NCBI RefSeq assembly: GCF_036421915.1
Contig: NZ_JAZGOM010000002.1
Reading direction: 5' to 3' (one strand)
DNA length: 64,000 nt
Source of the DNA: Georgenia_A wangjunii
GTDB lineage: Bacteria > Actinomycetota > Actinomycetes > Actinomycetales > Actinomycetaceae
The notes under the pieces: generated by a model
Told to the model about the DNA's origin: nothing
Seen by the model: the letters and a program-made list of their open reading frames with translations, nothing else
Database searches by the model: none
In this document: one piece after another, positions 37,946 through 46,682 of the stretch
How the letters are laid out: each line of letters begins with the position of its first letter
Position numbering within the stretch: the first letter of the stretch is position 1
Position numbers and translations under genes: made by a program

Positions 37946-39277
37946 GTGAACACCCTCCAGCGGCTCCGGCAGCAGTTCTGGTTCATCCCGGCGGTCATGT
38001 GCCTCGCCGTCGCCGTGCTGGCGGAGGCACTCGTCGCGCTCGACGAGAGCCTCGGGGACGTGACCGTGCCGGACTGGCTGGACGCCGCGCTCTACCGCGT
38101 GGGCGAGAGCGGCAGCCGCGACATCCTCGGCGCGATCGCCAGCTCCTCGCTGGCCGTCGCGGGGACGACGTTCTCCATCACGATGGCGGTCCTCGCGCTC
38201 ACCTCGTCCACGTACGGGCCGCGGCTCGTCCGCAACTTCATGGCCGACCGCGGGAACCAGGCGGTCCTCGGCGTCTTCGTCGCCACGTTCCTCTACAGCC
38301 TGCTCGTCCTGCGCTCGGTCCGCGCCGTCGGTGACCCTGGCGACCCGGACGCGGAGGTCTTCGTCCCCCACCTCGCGGTCAACGCCGCCGTCGTGCTCGC
38401 CGTCGTCAACGTCGCCGTGCTCATCTACTTCATCCACCACATCTCGGACTCGATCCAGATCTCCACAATCGCGCGTCGGGTACGGGTCGACCTGCACGCG
38501 ACGGTCGAGCGGCTCTACCCCGAGCACCTCGGCCACGACGCCAGGTCGGTGGACCGCGACGTGCGCCTGCCGGACCGGCTGGAGGAGGACGGCGCGGAGG
38601 TCGCCGCGGGTCGCGGCGGGTATGTCACCTACGTCCGGGAGGACGCCCTCATGCGGGCGGCGTCCTCCCACGACGTCCTGCTCGCGCTGCAGGTCCAGCC
38701 CGGCCGGTACGTCCTCGAGGACACCGTGGTCGCCCTCGTCCACCCGCCGGAGCACATGGACGACGACCTCGCCGAGGAGGTGCGCTCCGCCGTCGTCGTC
38801 TCGGACGAGCGCAGCCCGCACCAGGACGTCGAGTTCGGTGCCCAGCAGCTGACTGAGCTGGCGGTCCGGGCGCTGTCCCCCGGGACGAACGACCCGTACA
38901 CGGCGATCAACGCCCTCGACGACCTCTCCTCGGGGCTCGCCCTCCTCGCCGGCCGCCGGACGCCCTCCGCGGGACGGTTCGACGACGAGGGCGTCCTGCG
39001 GGTGCATGCCCCGCGGGTCGACGCGGTCGTCCTCGCCTCGGGCGTGCTCGACAACCTGCGCTGGTACGCGTCGGCGTCTCCCGCCGTCATGGACGCGGCA
39101 CTGACCCTCGTGCGGCGCGTCGGCCGTCACACGGAGGACAGGGCGCTCCGGGCGCGACTGCTGACCCAGGTCGGCCTGCTCACCGAGGCGTTCGAGCGCG
39201 CGGGTCACCAGGCGCACGACGTCGAGACGTACCGCGCCCGCGCGGCGGAGGTGACGGGCGACCTCACGCGCACGTGA
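37946..39277 (+). CDS. DUF2254 membrane protein
   Basis: A 443-residue integral membrane protein. Four helices (about 11-35, 62-85, 110-130, 150-172) precede a large soluble domain. The motifs AGTTFSITMAVLALTSSTYGPRLVRNFMADRGNQ near 78 and GAQQLTELAVRALSPGTNDPYTAINALD near 315 are hallmarks of DUF2254, which has no known function. The GTG at 37946 is used. In-frame sequence upstream is GC-rich and unlike the family. The gene is divergent from the Cys leader and converges on the iron-siderophore SBP gene. Confidence 0.88.
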   Translation: MNTLQRLRQQFWFIPAVMCLAVAVLAEALVALDESLGDVTVPDWLDAALYRVGESGSRDILGAIASSSLAVAGTTFSITMAVLALTSSTYGPRLVRNFMADRGNQAVLGVFVATFLYSLLVLRSVRAVGDPGDPDAEVFVPHLAVNAAVVLAVVNVAVLIYFIHHISDSIQISTIARRVRVDLHATVERLYPEHLGHDARSVDRDVRLPDRLEEDGAEVAAGRGGYVTYVREDALMRAASSHDVLLALQVQPGRYVLEDTVVALVHPPEHMDDDLAEEVRSAVVVSDERSPHQDVEFGAQQLTELAVRALSPGTNDPYTAINALDDLSSGLALLAGRRTPSAGRFDDEGVLRVHAPRVDAVVLASGVLDNLRWYASASPAVMDAALTLVRRVGRHTEDRALRARLLTQVGLLTEAFERAGHQAHDVETYRARAAEVTGDLTRT

Positions 39278-39290
39278 GGTCGCCGGCGCG

Positions 39291-40313
39291 TCACTGCGCG
39301 GCGGCCGCCGCCTCGGAGATGAGGTCGACGTACTCCTCGAGGCCCCAGCCGACGGACAGCGCCGTGGGCGGGGACATCGCCGCGATGAGCTCGTCGCCGA
39401 CGATGTGCGCGACGGCGCCCGCTCCGACGGCGGGCAGGGCCTGGGCGTAGGACTGGCCGAGGAACGCGTCCACCTCGTCCTGGGTGCTCGCGTAGTTGAC
39501 GACGATGTCCGAGGCGAGGCGGTCGGTCTCCTCGTAGCTGAGGGAGTAGAGGAAGGACTCCTCGTCCGTGGCGAGCTCCTCGACGGCCGGTGCACTCTCG
39601 AGGCCCAGGTCGAGGAGGAAGTCGACGCGCGAGTCCTGCGGCTTGTAGACCCAGAAGGTCCCACCGACGTCCCACACCGCGGCGACGGTCTTGCCGTCGA
39701 GCTCGGGGTGGGCCTCGGCGGCCTCGGAGATCTGCGCGTCGATGTCGGTGACGAGCGCCTCGGCGTCGTCGGCGACGCCGAGGGCGGTCCCGACGGTCGT
39801 GATGACCTCGCGCCACGGCGTCGTCCACGGCTCCTCGGGGAACGCGACGGTCGGCGCGATGGCGCTGAGAAGCTCGTACTGCTCCGCGGTGATGCCGGAG
39901 TACGGGGCAAGGATGAGGTCCGGCCCGAGCTCGCCGATCTCCTCGTAGGCCGGCTCCTCGACGGACGCGGGGATCATCGTCGGGTCGGCGTCGACCTCGA
40001 CGAGGGCCTCGGCCACCCACGGCAGCCGGCCGTCCTCGTCGGCGGCGTACGTCTGGGACTCGATGCCGACGGGGACGATGCCGAGGGCGATCGCGGCCTC
40101 GGTGCTCCCCCAGCCGAGGGTGACGACGTCCTGCGGCCGCTCGGTGATCTCGGTGGAGCCGAAGGCGTGCTCGATGGTGACGGGCTCGAAGGTGCCCGTG
40201 GAGCCGGCCGTGGCGTCGCCGGTGGCGGCGTCGTCCCCGGCGCCGCCCGAGCAGGCCGTGAGAAGGAGCATGGTGGCCACGCCGGTGGCGGCGAGGCGAA
40301 GTCGTGCGGACAC
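39291..40313 (-). CDS. Iron-siderophore substrate-binding lipoprotein
   Basis: A 340-residue FecB/FepB-like periplasmic-binding lipoprotein. It has a signal peptide with lipobox LLTACSG (Cys near 21), then VTIEHAFGSTEITERPQDVVTLGWG and the paired lobes linked by a long helix (class III fold), with DLILAPYSGITAEQYELL near 130 and a late VDAFLGQSYAQALPA. It should capture ferric siderophore and deliver it to the permeases. The GTG at 40313 follows GGGAG. It is the last gene of the SIP-permease-permease-ATPase-SBP operon, 67 bp after the ATPase. Confidence 0.9.
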   Translation of the reverse strand: MSARLRLAATGVATMLLLTACSGGAGDDAATGDATAGSTGTFEPVTIEHAFGSTEITERPQDVVTLGWGSTEAAIALGIVPVGIESQTYAADEDGRLPWVAEALVEVDADPTMIPASVEEPAYEEIGELGPDLILAPYSGITAEQYELLSAIAPTVAFPEEPWTTPWREVITTVGTALGVADDAEALVTDIDAQISEAAEAHPELDGKTVAAVWDVGGTFWVYKPQDSRVDFLLDLGLESAPAVEELATDEESFLYSLSYEETDRLASDIVVNYASTQDEVDAFLGQSYAQALPAVGAGAVAHIVGDELIAAMSPPTALSVGWGLEEYVDLISEAAAAAQ

Positions 40314-40380
40314 GTGGTTCTCCCTGAGGGTGCGGTGTGGGGCTGTGAGGTGGGGTCGGGCGGTGCGGACGCGCCGGTGC

Positions 40381-41235
40381 TCAGTCCGGGCGGGCAGTCG
40401 GCGGGGCGGCCGGCACGAGGGGCGCGGGCCGTCCCGCGGTCCGCCCGACGGGGATGACCATGGGCGAGCCCGAGACGGGGTCGGCGATGACCTGCGCGCT
40501 GAGGCCGAACGCCTCGGCGACGAGGTCCGGGGTGAGCACGTCCCACGGCGTACCCCGGGCGACGACCCGGCCCTGCGCCATGACGACGAGGTGGTCGGCG
40601 TACCGGGCGGCCATGTTGAGGTCGTGGAGGACCATGACGACCGTCGTCCCCCGCGCGCGGTTCTGCTCGTGGAGGAGGTCGAGGACGTCGAGCTGGTGCG
40701 CGACGTCGAGGAACGTCGTCGGCTCGTCGAGGAGGAGGACGTCGGGGTCCTGGGCGAGCGCCATGGCGATCCACACACGCTGGCGCTGCCCCCCCGAGAG
40801 CTCCTCGACGCGACGGGCGGCGAACTCCAGGGTCGACGTGGCCTCGAGCGCCCCGCGCACGACGGCGTCGTCCGCGCTCGTCCACTGCCGGAACCAGCCC
40901 TGGTGGGGGTAGCGCCCCCGCCCCACGAGGTCGGCGACGGTGATGCCCTCGGGGGCCGTCGACGTCTGCGGGAGGATGCCGACGAGCCTCGCGACCTCCT
41001 TCGCGGGCATGGAGTGGACGGCCTTGCCGTCGAGGAGGACGGTCCCGGCGCGGGGGCGCAGGAGGCGGGCGATCCCCCGCAGGAGCGTCGACTTCCCGCA
41101 GCCGTTCGCCCCGACGATGACGGTGAGGGCGCCCGCGGGCACCTCGAGGTCGAGGTCGCGCACGACGAGGTCGCCGTCGTAGGCGAGGTCGAGGTGCTCG
41201 GTGCGCAGGGTGTGCACGGGCCGTCGGTCGCTCAT
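40381..41235 (-). CDS. Iron-siderophore ABC transporter ATPase (FecE/FepC-like)
   Basis: A 284-residue cassette: Walker A GANGCGKSTLLR near residue 40, Q-loop GILPQTS, DLVGRGRYPHQGWF (the typical siderophore-transporter motif) near 105, signature LSGGQRQRVWIAMALAQD and Walker B LLLDEPTTFLD. The FepC-type GRYPH makes the family assignment firm. Energises the two permeases upstream. The ATG at 41235 overlaps the permease stop by 4 bp. Confidence 0.94.
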   Translation of the reverse strand: MSDRRPVHTLRTEHLDLAYDGDLVVRDLDLEVPAGALTVIVGANGCGKSTLLRGIARLLRPRAGTVLLDGKAVHSMPAKEVARLVGILPQTSTAPEGITVADLVGRGRYPHQGWFRQWTSADDAVVRGALEATSTLEFAARRVEELSGGQRQRVWIAMALAQDPDVLLLDEPTTFLDVAHQLDVLDLLHEQNRARGTTVVMVLHDLNMAARYADHLVVMAQGRVVARGTPWDVLTPDLVAEAFGLSAQVIADPVSGSPMVIPVGRTAGRPAPLVPAAPPTARPD

Positions 41236-42338
41236 GCTCCTCGCCCCTCCCGGTTGGCCGTGGCGAGGAGCCACAGCAGGTACGGAGCACCGATGACGCC
41301 GGTGACGATGCCGACCGGCACCGCGACACCGAGGAGGTGCTGGGCCGCGAAGTCCGCGGCGAGGACGAGGACGACGCCGACGAGCGCGCTCGGCACGAGC
41401 GCGAGGCCTGCGCTCGGCAGCATCCGGCGGGCGACAGGGGCGCAGACGAACGCGACGAAGGCGACCGGGCCGGCGAACGCCGTCGCCGTGGCCGCGAGGG
41501 CGACGCCGAGGGCGAGGACCGCGAGGCGGGTCCGCTCGACGGGCACCCCGAGCCCGCCGGCCGCGTCGTCCCCGAGCTGGAGGATGCGCAGGCTCCGCGC
41601 GACGAGCGCGACGAGGGGGAGGAGCACCGCGAGGATCGCGGCGAGGACCGCGACGTCCCCCCACGGCGGCGTGCCGAGGCTCCCGACCATCCACACGAGG
41701 GCTTCGCGGACGTCGTTGACGTTCGCCCGCGACGTGAGGTAGCCGAGGCCGGCGTTGACGAGGAACGCGACGGCGACGCCGATGAGGACGAACCGGTAGC
41801 CGCTCACGCCCGACCGCCACGCGAGGAGGTAGATCGCCACGGCGACGACGACGGCGCCGGCGAACGCCGAGAGCGAGACCGCCACGCCGGACAGGCCGCC
41901 GAGGAGGATCGCCGACGCGGCCGCGAGGCTGGCGCCACCGCTGACGCCGATGATGTCAGGGCTCGCGAGCGGGTTGCGCAGGACGGTCTGGAAGAGCGCC
42001 CCGGCGAGGGCGAACGCGACACCGACCTCGGCGCCGAGGAGCAGGCGCGGCAGCCGCAGGCGGAAGACGACGAACGACCCGCCGCCCTCCCCCTGGCCGA
42101 CGAGGGTGCGCAGCAGGTCGGGCAGCGTCATCGAGTACCCGCCCACGGAGATGGTCGCCCAGGCGAGGGCGAGCGCGAGGAGCGCGAGCACGAGGACGAC
42201 CGTGCGGGTGCGGCGCGGGTCCGCCGAGTGGAGCCGTGCCGGGTGGCCGTCGGCGCGGCCCGACGCATGACGGGACCTCCCGCCGGGTCCGGCGGCGGGC
42301 GCGGTGGCGGGCGCGGTCCGGGCGCCGGCGGCGTTCAC
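41232..42338 (-). CDS. FecCD-family iron-siderophore permease (second)
   Basis: A 368-residue permease with about ten helices. Motifs are VFRLRLPRLLLGAEVGVAFALAGALFQTVLRNPLASPDIIGVSGGASL near 90-140, the FecCD hallmark, and the GPVAFVAFVCAPVARRML segment near 290. An unusual 45-residue Ala/Gly/Arg-rich N-terminal cytoplasmic extension precedes the first helix. The true start could be further in. The GTG at 42338 overlaps the preceding permease stop (GTGA). Confidence 0.93.
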   Translation of the reverse strand: MNAAGARTAPATAPAAGPGGRSRHASGRADGHPARLHSADPRRTRTVVLVLALLALALAWATISVGGYSMTLPDLLRTLVGQGEGGGSFVVFRLRLPRLLLGAEVGVAFALAGALFQTVLRNPLASPDIIGVSGGASLAAASAILLGGLSGVAVSLSAFAGAVVVAVAIYLLAWRSGVSGYRFVLIGVAVAFLVNAGLGYLTSRANVNDVREALVWMVGSLGTPPWGDVAVLAAILAVLLPLVALVARSLRILQLGDDAAGGLGVPVERTRLAVLALGVALAATATAFAGPVAFVAFVCAPVARRMLPSAGLALVPSALVGVVLVLAADFAAQHLLGVAVPVGIVTGVIGAPYLLWLLATANREGRGA

Positions 42339-43381
42339 AGCCCCGCCAGCTTGACGCGGCGGACGATGGCGATGAGGGCCGGCGCACCGACGACGGCGAC
42401 GACGAGCCCCGCCTCGAGCTCGCCCGGGCGCACGACGAGCCGCCCGACGACGTCCGCGCCGAGGAGGACGACTGGGCCGAGGACGACGGCGAAGGGCAGG
42501 ATCCAGCGGTAGTCGGGGCCGGTGAAGGGGCGCACGAGGTGCGGCACGACGAGGCCGACGAAGACGATCGGCCCGGCGAGCGCCGTCGCCGACCCGGCGA
42601 GGAGGACGATGGCGAGGCCGGCGAGGACGCGCACGACGTGGACGTGCTGGCCCAGCCCCCGCGCGAGGTCGTCGCCGAGCGCGAGCAGGTTGAGGGTGCG
42701 CCCGGTCGCCAGCGCGAGGACCGCGCCGACCGCGAGGAACGGCGCGAGCGGCACGAGCGCGTCGGCCCCGCGCCCGGCGAGCGAGCCCACCGCCCAGCGG
42801 CGGTAGCTGTTGAGCGTGTCCGTCTCGGTGATGAGGACGAGCGTGATGACCGACGTCGCCCCGGCGGTCAGCGCCGTGCCGGCGAGGGCGAGCTTGACCG
42901 GCGTCGCCCCCTCGCGGCCGAGGGCCCCGACGCCGTAGACGACGCCGGCGGCGAGGGCGGCCCCGGCGAGGGCGAACCAGATGTACGTCGCCGGGCTCGT
43001 CAGCCCGAGGACGGTGATCGCGAGGACGACGAAGAGCGAGGCGCCGGCGTTGACGCCGAGGAGCCCCGGGTCCGCCAGGGGGTTGCGGGTGATGCCCTGC
43101 ATGATCGTGCCGGCGAGACCGAGGGCGGCGCCGACGACGAGGCCGACGACGGTGCGCGGTAGCCGCTGGTCGCGCACGACGTCGTGGTCGTTGTCGCCGG
43201 GCACCCGGTCGAGGAAGGCCGCGACCACCTGCCCGAGGGTGACGTCGCGTGCGCCGAGGGCGAGCGAGGCGAGGACGACGAGCACGAGGACGGCGGTCGC
43301 GGCCAGGAGCGCGAGGGCCTTGCGGCTCGCCGGTCGGGCCGGGAGCGCGGTAGCGGTCTCGGCGGTGAGTGCGGCGGTCAT
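42335..43381 (-). CDS. FecCD-family iron-siderophore permease (first)
   Basis: A 348-residue permease with about nine or ten helices. DQRLPRTVVGLVVGAALGLAGTIMQGITRNPLADPGLLGVNAGASL near 75-120 and GPIVFVGLVVPHLVR near 265 are the FecCD signatures. It forms a heterodimeric pore with the next gene's product. The ATG at 43381 stands 13 bp after the siderophore-interacting protein stop. Confidence 0.93.
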   Translation of the reverse strand: MTAALTAETATALPARPASRKALALLAATAVLVLVVLASLALGARDVTLGQVVAAFLDRVPGDNDHDVVRDQRLPRTVVGLVVGAALGLAGTIMQGITRNPLADPGLLGVNAGASLFVVLAITVLGLTSPATYIWFALAGAALAAGVVYGVGALGREGATPVKLALAGTALTAGATSVITLVLITETDTLNSYRRWAVGSLAGRGADALVPLAPFLAVGAVLALATGRTLNLLALGDDLARGLGQHVHVVRVLAGLAIVLLAGSATALAGPIVFVGLVVPHLVRPFTGPDYRWILPFAVVLGPVVLLGADVVGRLVVRPGELEAGLVVAVVGAPALIAIVRRVKLAGL

Positions 43382-43394
43382 CCGCGGGGGCGGT

Positions 43395-44405
43395 TCACTG
43401 GGCCTCGGCGCGGCCGAGCCGCCAGTAGCCCATGAACGCGACGCGCCGGCGGCACACGCCGGTCTCGGAGACGAGGATGCGCCGCAGGGTCTTGATCGTG
43501 CCGGCCTCGCCGGCGAACCACGCGTAGAAGTCGCTGCCGCACCGCTCCCCGCCGCGACCGCACAGGTCGACCGGGAGTACCTGGACGACCGGCGAGTCCC
43601 ACAGGGTCTCGGAGTCGACGTCGACGTCGTCGATCGACTGCGCACGTACGGCGAGCGCGTTGTCGACGACGGTGGCGTTCCCCGCGACCCAGTCACGCAC
43701 GGCGGGGACGAGGAGCTCGCCGTGGGGGCGCCCGTCGCGGGCGAGCCACGTGAGGGTGACGCCGTCGGGCAGGTCGAGCGCGAGGGCGTCCGCCGCCTCG
43801 GGCACCTCGATGAAGGCGCGCGCGCGGCGCCCGGCGGGGAGCGTCTCGAGGATCGAGCAGATGGCGGGAGCCGCCGTCTCGTCGCCGGCGAGGAGGACGT
43901 CGCCGGCGGTCCCGGGCGCCCAGTCGATGCCGATGTGGGAGTCGGTCGAGCGGACGTCGGGCCCGACGAGGACGAGCTCGTCCCCCACGGCCGCCCTCAT
44001 GATCCAGCGCGCCGCCGGCCCGCCGTCGCCGTGCGCGACCATGTCGACGTCGACCTCGGCGAGGTGGGGGCGCACGTCGCGCACCGTGTACGTGCGGAAC
44101 GGGTTGCGCCGTTCCTCGGGCAGGTCGCGCCACGTCGCGTACCAGGTGCCGGCGCGCAGGGCGGCGTCGTCGTCGACACCGAGGTCGGGCAGGGACCCGT
44201 CGGCAAGGGGGAAGACGATCTTGACGCGCTGGTCGAGGCGGTCGGTGCCGAACCACCGCAGGTCCGCGCCCGTGAACGTCAAGCGCGTGAAGTGGGGGCT
44301 GAGCCGGCGGACGGCGCTGACACGGACGGCGAAGGGTCGGTACGCGGCGCGCCCGTCCTTGACGACGGCGGTGCCCGTCTGTGTCGCTGCGGCCGAGGTA
44401 AGCAT
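43395..44405 (-). CDS. Siderophore-interacting protein (FAD-dependent ferric-siderophore reductase)
   Basis: A 336-residue NAD(P)H/FAD reductase of the SIP family that frees iron from imported ferric siderophores. RLSPHFTRLTFTG near residue 34, FRTYTVRDVRP near 103 (FAD), AVGDELVLVGP and DVLLAGDETAAPAICSILETL near 165-190, and CGSDFYAWFAGEAGTIKTLRRIL near 290 match the family. A Cys-rich ending (CRRRVAFMGYW) is usual. The ATG at 44405 has no ribosome site, but CATAGT lies at -12 to -7, so the mRNA is probably leaderless. The overlapping iron box makes this the controlled head of the iron operon. Confidence 0.9.
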   Translation of the reverse strand: MLTSAAATQTGTAVVKDGRAAYRPFAVRVSAVRRLSPHFTRLTFTGADLRWFGTDRLDQRVKIVFPLADGSLPDLGVDDDAALRAGTWYATWRDLPEERRNPFRTYTVRDVRPHLAEVDVDMVAHGDGGPAARWIMRAAVGDELVLVGPDVRSTDSHIGIDWAPGTAGDVLLAGDETAAPAICSILETLPAGRRARAFIEVPEAADALALDLPDGVTLTWLARDGRPHGELLVPAVRDWVAGNATVVDNALAVRAQSIDDVDVDSETLWDSPVVQVLPVDLCGRGGERCGSDFYAWFAGEAGTIKTLRRILVSETGVCRRRVAFMGYWRLGRAEAQ

Positions 44406-44429
44406 TGCCTAACTATGGCATGCCTAACC
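44403..44429 (-). promoter_or_regulatory. DtxR/IdeR-like iron box over a leaderless promoter
   Basis: The region contains two direct GTTAGGC halves (complement at 44407-44413 and 44422-44428), the second inside AGGTTAGGC. These match half-sites of the iron box TTAGGTTAGGCTAACCTAA, but neither full 19-mer is well conserved (about 11-13 of 19). They flank the -10 CATAGT. Iron-loaded DtxR/IdeR bound here would block transcription. Confidence 0.55.
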
Positions 44430-44451
44430 TGGCGCGTACAGGTGGCCCGCG

Positions 44452-45138
44452 TCACACCCCGGGCGGGGCGTCCGCCGGTTGCCCCGCGTCGTGGACGCAC
44501 AGCGCGATCTGCACGCGGTTGCTCACCTCGAGCTTGGCGAAGAGGTGCCCGACGTGCGTCTTGACGGTGGCCAGAGCCATGTAGAGCTCGCGCGCGATCT
44601 CCGCGTTCGACAGCCCGCGCCCGACGGCGACCGCCACCTCCCGCTCCCGGTCCGTCAGTCGCGCGAGCCGGGCGCGGGCTGCCCGCTCCCGGCTGTCGTC
44701 CCGGGGCTGGGCCACCGTGGCGATGAGCTGGGCCGTGACGCTCGGCGAGAGCATCGGCTCGCCCCGCGCGACGCGGTGGACGGCGTCGACGAGGTCCACC
44801 GGCGGGGTGTCCTTGAGGAGGAACCCGGCGGCCCCGTGACGCAGCGCGGTGAGGACCATCTCGTCCGTGTCGAACGTCGTCAGGACGATGACCCGGGCGG
44901 ACGAGCCCCGCTCCGTCAGCCGGCGCGTCGCGGCGAGACCGTCGAGGTTGGGCATGCGGATGTCCATGAGGACGACGTCGGGCTGCAGCCGCAGGACGAG
45001 GTCGATCCCCTCGCGCCCGTCCGCGCCCTCCCCGACGACGGTCAGCGCCGCGTCCCCGCCGAGGATCATCCGCAGGCCCGCCCGCACGAGCGGGTCGTCG
45101 TCGACGAGGACGACCCGCACCGGGGCGCTGCCGCTCAC
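44452..45138 (-). CDS. NarL/LuxR-family response regulator
   Basis: A 228-residue regulator. The receiver domain (1-120) has the acidic pocket DDD near 10-12, the phospho-Asp in VVLMDIRMPNLDG near 55, Thr in LTTFDT and Lys in FLLKDTPP. The C-terminal LuxR HTH (about 155-215) shows LTDREREVAVAVGRGLSNAEIARELYMALATVKTHVGHL. The partner is the kinase encoded just before it (GTGA overlap). Its probable targets are its own promoter and the ABC-2 exporter at 50803, which share an operator. The 46-bp gap to the iron operon contains that operon's promoter. Confidence 0.92.
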   Translation of the reverse strand: MSGSAPVRVVLVDDDPLVRAGLRMILGGDAALTVVGEGADGREGIDLVLRLQPDVVLMDIRMPNLDGLAATRRLTERGSSARVIVLTTFDTDEMVLTALRHGAAGFLLKDTPPVDLVDAVHRVARGEPMLSPSVTAQLIATVAQPRDDSRERAARARLARLTDREREVAVAVGRGLSNAEIARELYMALATVKTHVGHLFAKLEVSNRVQIALCVHDAGQPADAPPGV

Positions 45139-46469
45139 TCCTCCATCTCCCACGGCAGCCACGCTCTCACGGCGAACGAGCCGTCCGCCTCGACGCCATG
45201 CTCGAGGACGCCGCCGACGAGCGCCGCGCGCTCGCGCATCCCGGCGAGGCCGGCCCCGGCGCCGGGAGTGACGGCGTGCGGGCCGTCGGGGCCGCGGACG
45301 GCACCCGGCTGCGCGGGCGCGTTGCGGACCTCGACGGTGAGCAACCCACCCGGCGCGCCACCGAGCCGGACCTCGACGCCAGCCCCCGGGGCGTGCTTGC
45401 GCGCGTTCGTCAGCGCCTCCTGGACGATCCGGTAGGCGGTGCGCGACGCGGTCGGCGGAAGGTCGCCGAGCGCCGCACCGTCCCCGCCGGGGAGGCGGGC
45501 GACGTCGAGGCGCACCGGGGTGCCCGTCCCAGCCGTCTCGGCGAGGAGCCCGTCGAGCCCGGCGAGCGTGGGCTGGGGCGGCTCGACGCTGCGTCCGCCA
45601 TGGGCGTCGGCACGCAGGACGCCGAGGACCTGGCGCAGCTCCCCCAGCGCGTGGTGGGCGTTGTCCTGGATGATCTCGGCTGCCTCGGCGGTCTCCTCGC
45701 GGCTGAGGTCGCTCCGGTACGCGAGCGCCCCGGCGTGCATGGCCACGAGGGAGATCCGGTGCGCGAGGACGTCGTGCATCTCCCGCGCGATGCGGGTGCG
45801 CTCCGCCTCGCGGGCGGCCTCGGTGCGCAGCGCCTGCTCGCGCTCGGCGGTCTCGGCGCGCTCGTGGAGGGAGCCGATGAGCTCCCGGCGGGCGCCGATG
45901 TAGAACCCCGTCGCCACGCAGATGCCCCCGACCGCGACACCGAGGAGGAGGGAGGCGGTCGTCATGGCGGTGCTGCCGCCGCGTGCGGGGACGCCGGCCA
46001 TGACGACGCCCTCGTAGACGGCGCCCGCGAGGAGCCAGACCGAGGCGACGGCCGCCGCCCAGAGCCACCGCCGCCACGTGCCCATGGAGACGGTCGCGAT
46101 CGTCGCGGCACCGATCGCCGACGCGGACAGCGCCGACAGTGCCGACGTGAGGACGGCGGTGAGCAGCGGCAGGCGCCGCCGCAAGGGCAGGAGGCACAGC
46201 GCGACGAGCCCGAGCGCGGCGTCGAGGAAGAGGAGCGCCCCGGCCCGCAGGGACGCCTCCGTCACCGGGTCCTCGTCGTACGGGATGAGGTCGACCGAGA
46301 CGACGAGGAGCATGATCAGCCCCACGCCCGCAGCGACGAGGTAGCGCCACACCCGGGACCAGGGCCGGAGGGTCGGCTGCCCGACCGGGCGTCGCCTCCG
46401 CCGTGAGTCGAGCGCGCCTGCGGGCGCCGGCGGGCGCAACGGGGCGAGGTCGGCGGGCGCGGTGCTCAT
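45135..46469 (-). CDS. DesK-type sensor histidine kinase
   Basis: A 444-residue membrane kinase. Four or five helices (about 42-60, 72-92, 98-120, 128-150, 165-190) with minimal outer loops are followed by a coiled linker, HisKA_3 dimerisation domain REMHDVLAHRISLVAMHAG with the phospho-His near 245, and a HATPase (SRTAYRIVQEALTNARKHAPGA, GAGAGLAGMRERAALVGG). Lack of an external sensor domain suggests that it reads membrane stress. The ATG at 46469 is used. The operator 57 bp upstream is matched at the ABC locus, pointing to autoregulation. Confidence 0.9.
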   Translation of the reverse strand: MSTAPADLAPLRPPAPAGALDSRRRRRPVGQPTLRPWSRVWRYLVAAGVGLIMLLVVSVDLIPYDEDPVTEASLRAGALLFLDAALGLVALCLLPLRRRLPLLTAVLTSALSALSASAIGAATIATVSMGTWRRWLWAAAVASVWLLAGAVYEGVVMAGVPARGGSTAMTTASLLLGVAVGGICVATGFYIGARRELIGSLHERAETAEREQALRTEAAREAERTRIAREMHDVLAHRISLVAMHAGALAYRSDLSREETAEAAEIIQDNAHHALGELRQVLGVLRADAHGGRSVEPPQPTLAGLDGLLAETAGTGTPVRLDVARLPGGDGAALGDLPPTASRTAYRIVQEALTNARKHAPGAGVEVRLGGAPGGLLTVEVRNAPAQPGAVRGPDGPHAVTPGAGAGLAGMRERAALVGGVLEHGVEADGSFAVRAWLPWEMEE

Positions 46470-46525
46470 GATCCCCAGACTAGGGACCGCCCGGGCTCCC
46501 GGGCTCCGCCGTCGGGCGCGAGGGT

Positions 46526-46547
46526 GTCCGACCAAAGGTGGAGGCGG
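46526..46547. promoter_or_regulatory. Operator copy A (two-component system promoter)
   Basis: A 22-bp element, GTCCG then ACCAAAGGTGGAGGCGG, identical at 20 of 22 positions to the element at 50729-50750. It contains the dyad ACC-AAA-GGT and lies 57 bp upstream of the kinase start. Confidence 0.6.
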
Positions 46548-46623
46548 CCGAGGCCCGCGCCCCGGCCCCAGCCCGTTCTCGTTCGCCAAGACCGTGCCCG
46601 GGAAGCTGGCCGCGCTGCCAGGA

Positions 46624-46670
46624 ACGGGTCCGCCCCGGCGCCGCGCGAGGCGGAGCCGGGGCAGACCCGT
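46624..46670 (-). terminator. Strong hairpin terminator of the GH92 gene
   Basis: Arms 46624-46639 and 46655-46670 pair over 16 positions with a single mismatch (ACGGGTC, GCCCCGGC and complements) around a 15-nt loop, 13 bp beyond the stop. Confidence 0.75.
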
Positions 46671-46682
46671 CGGGCGTGCCCG

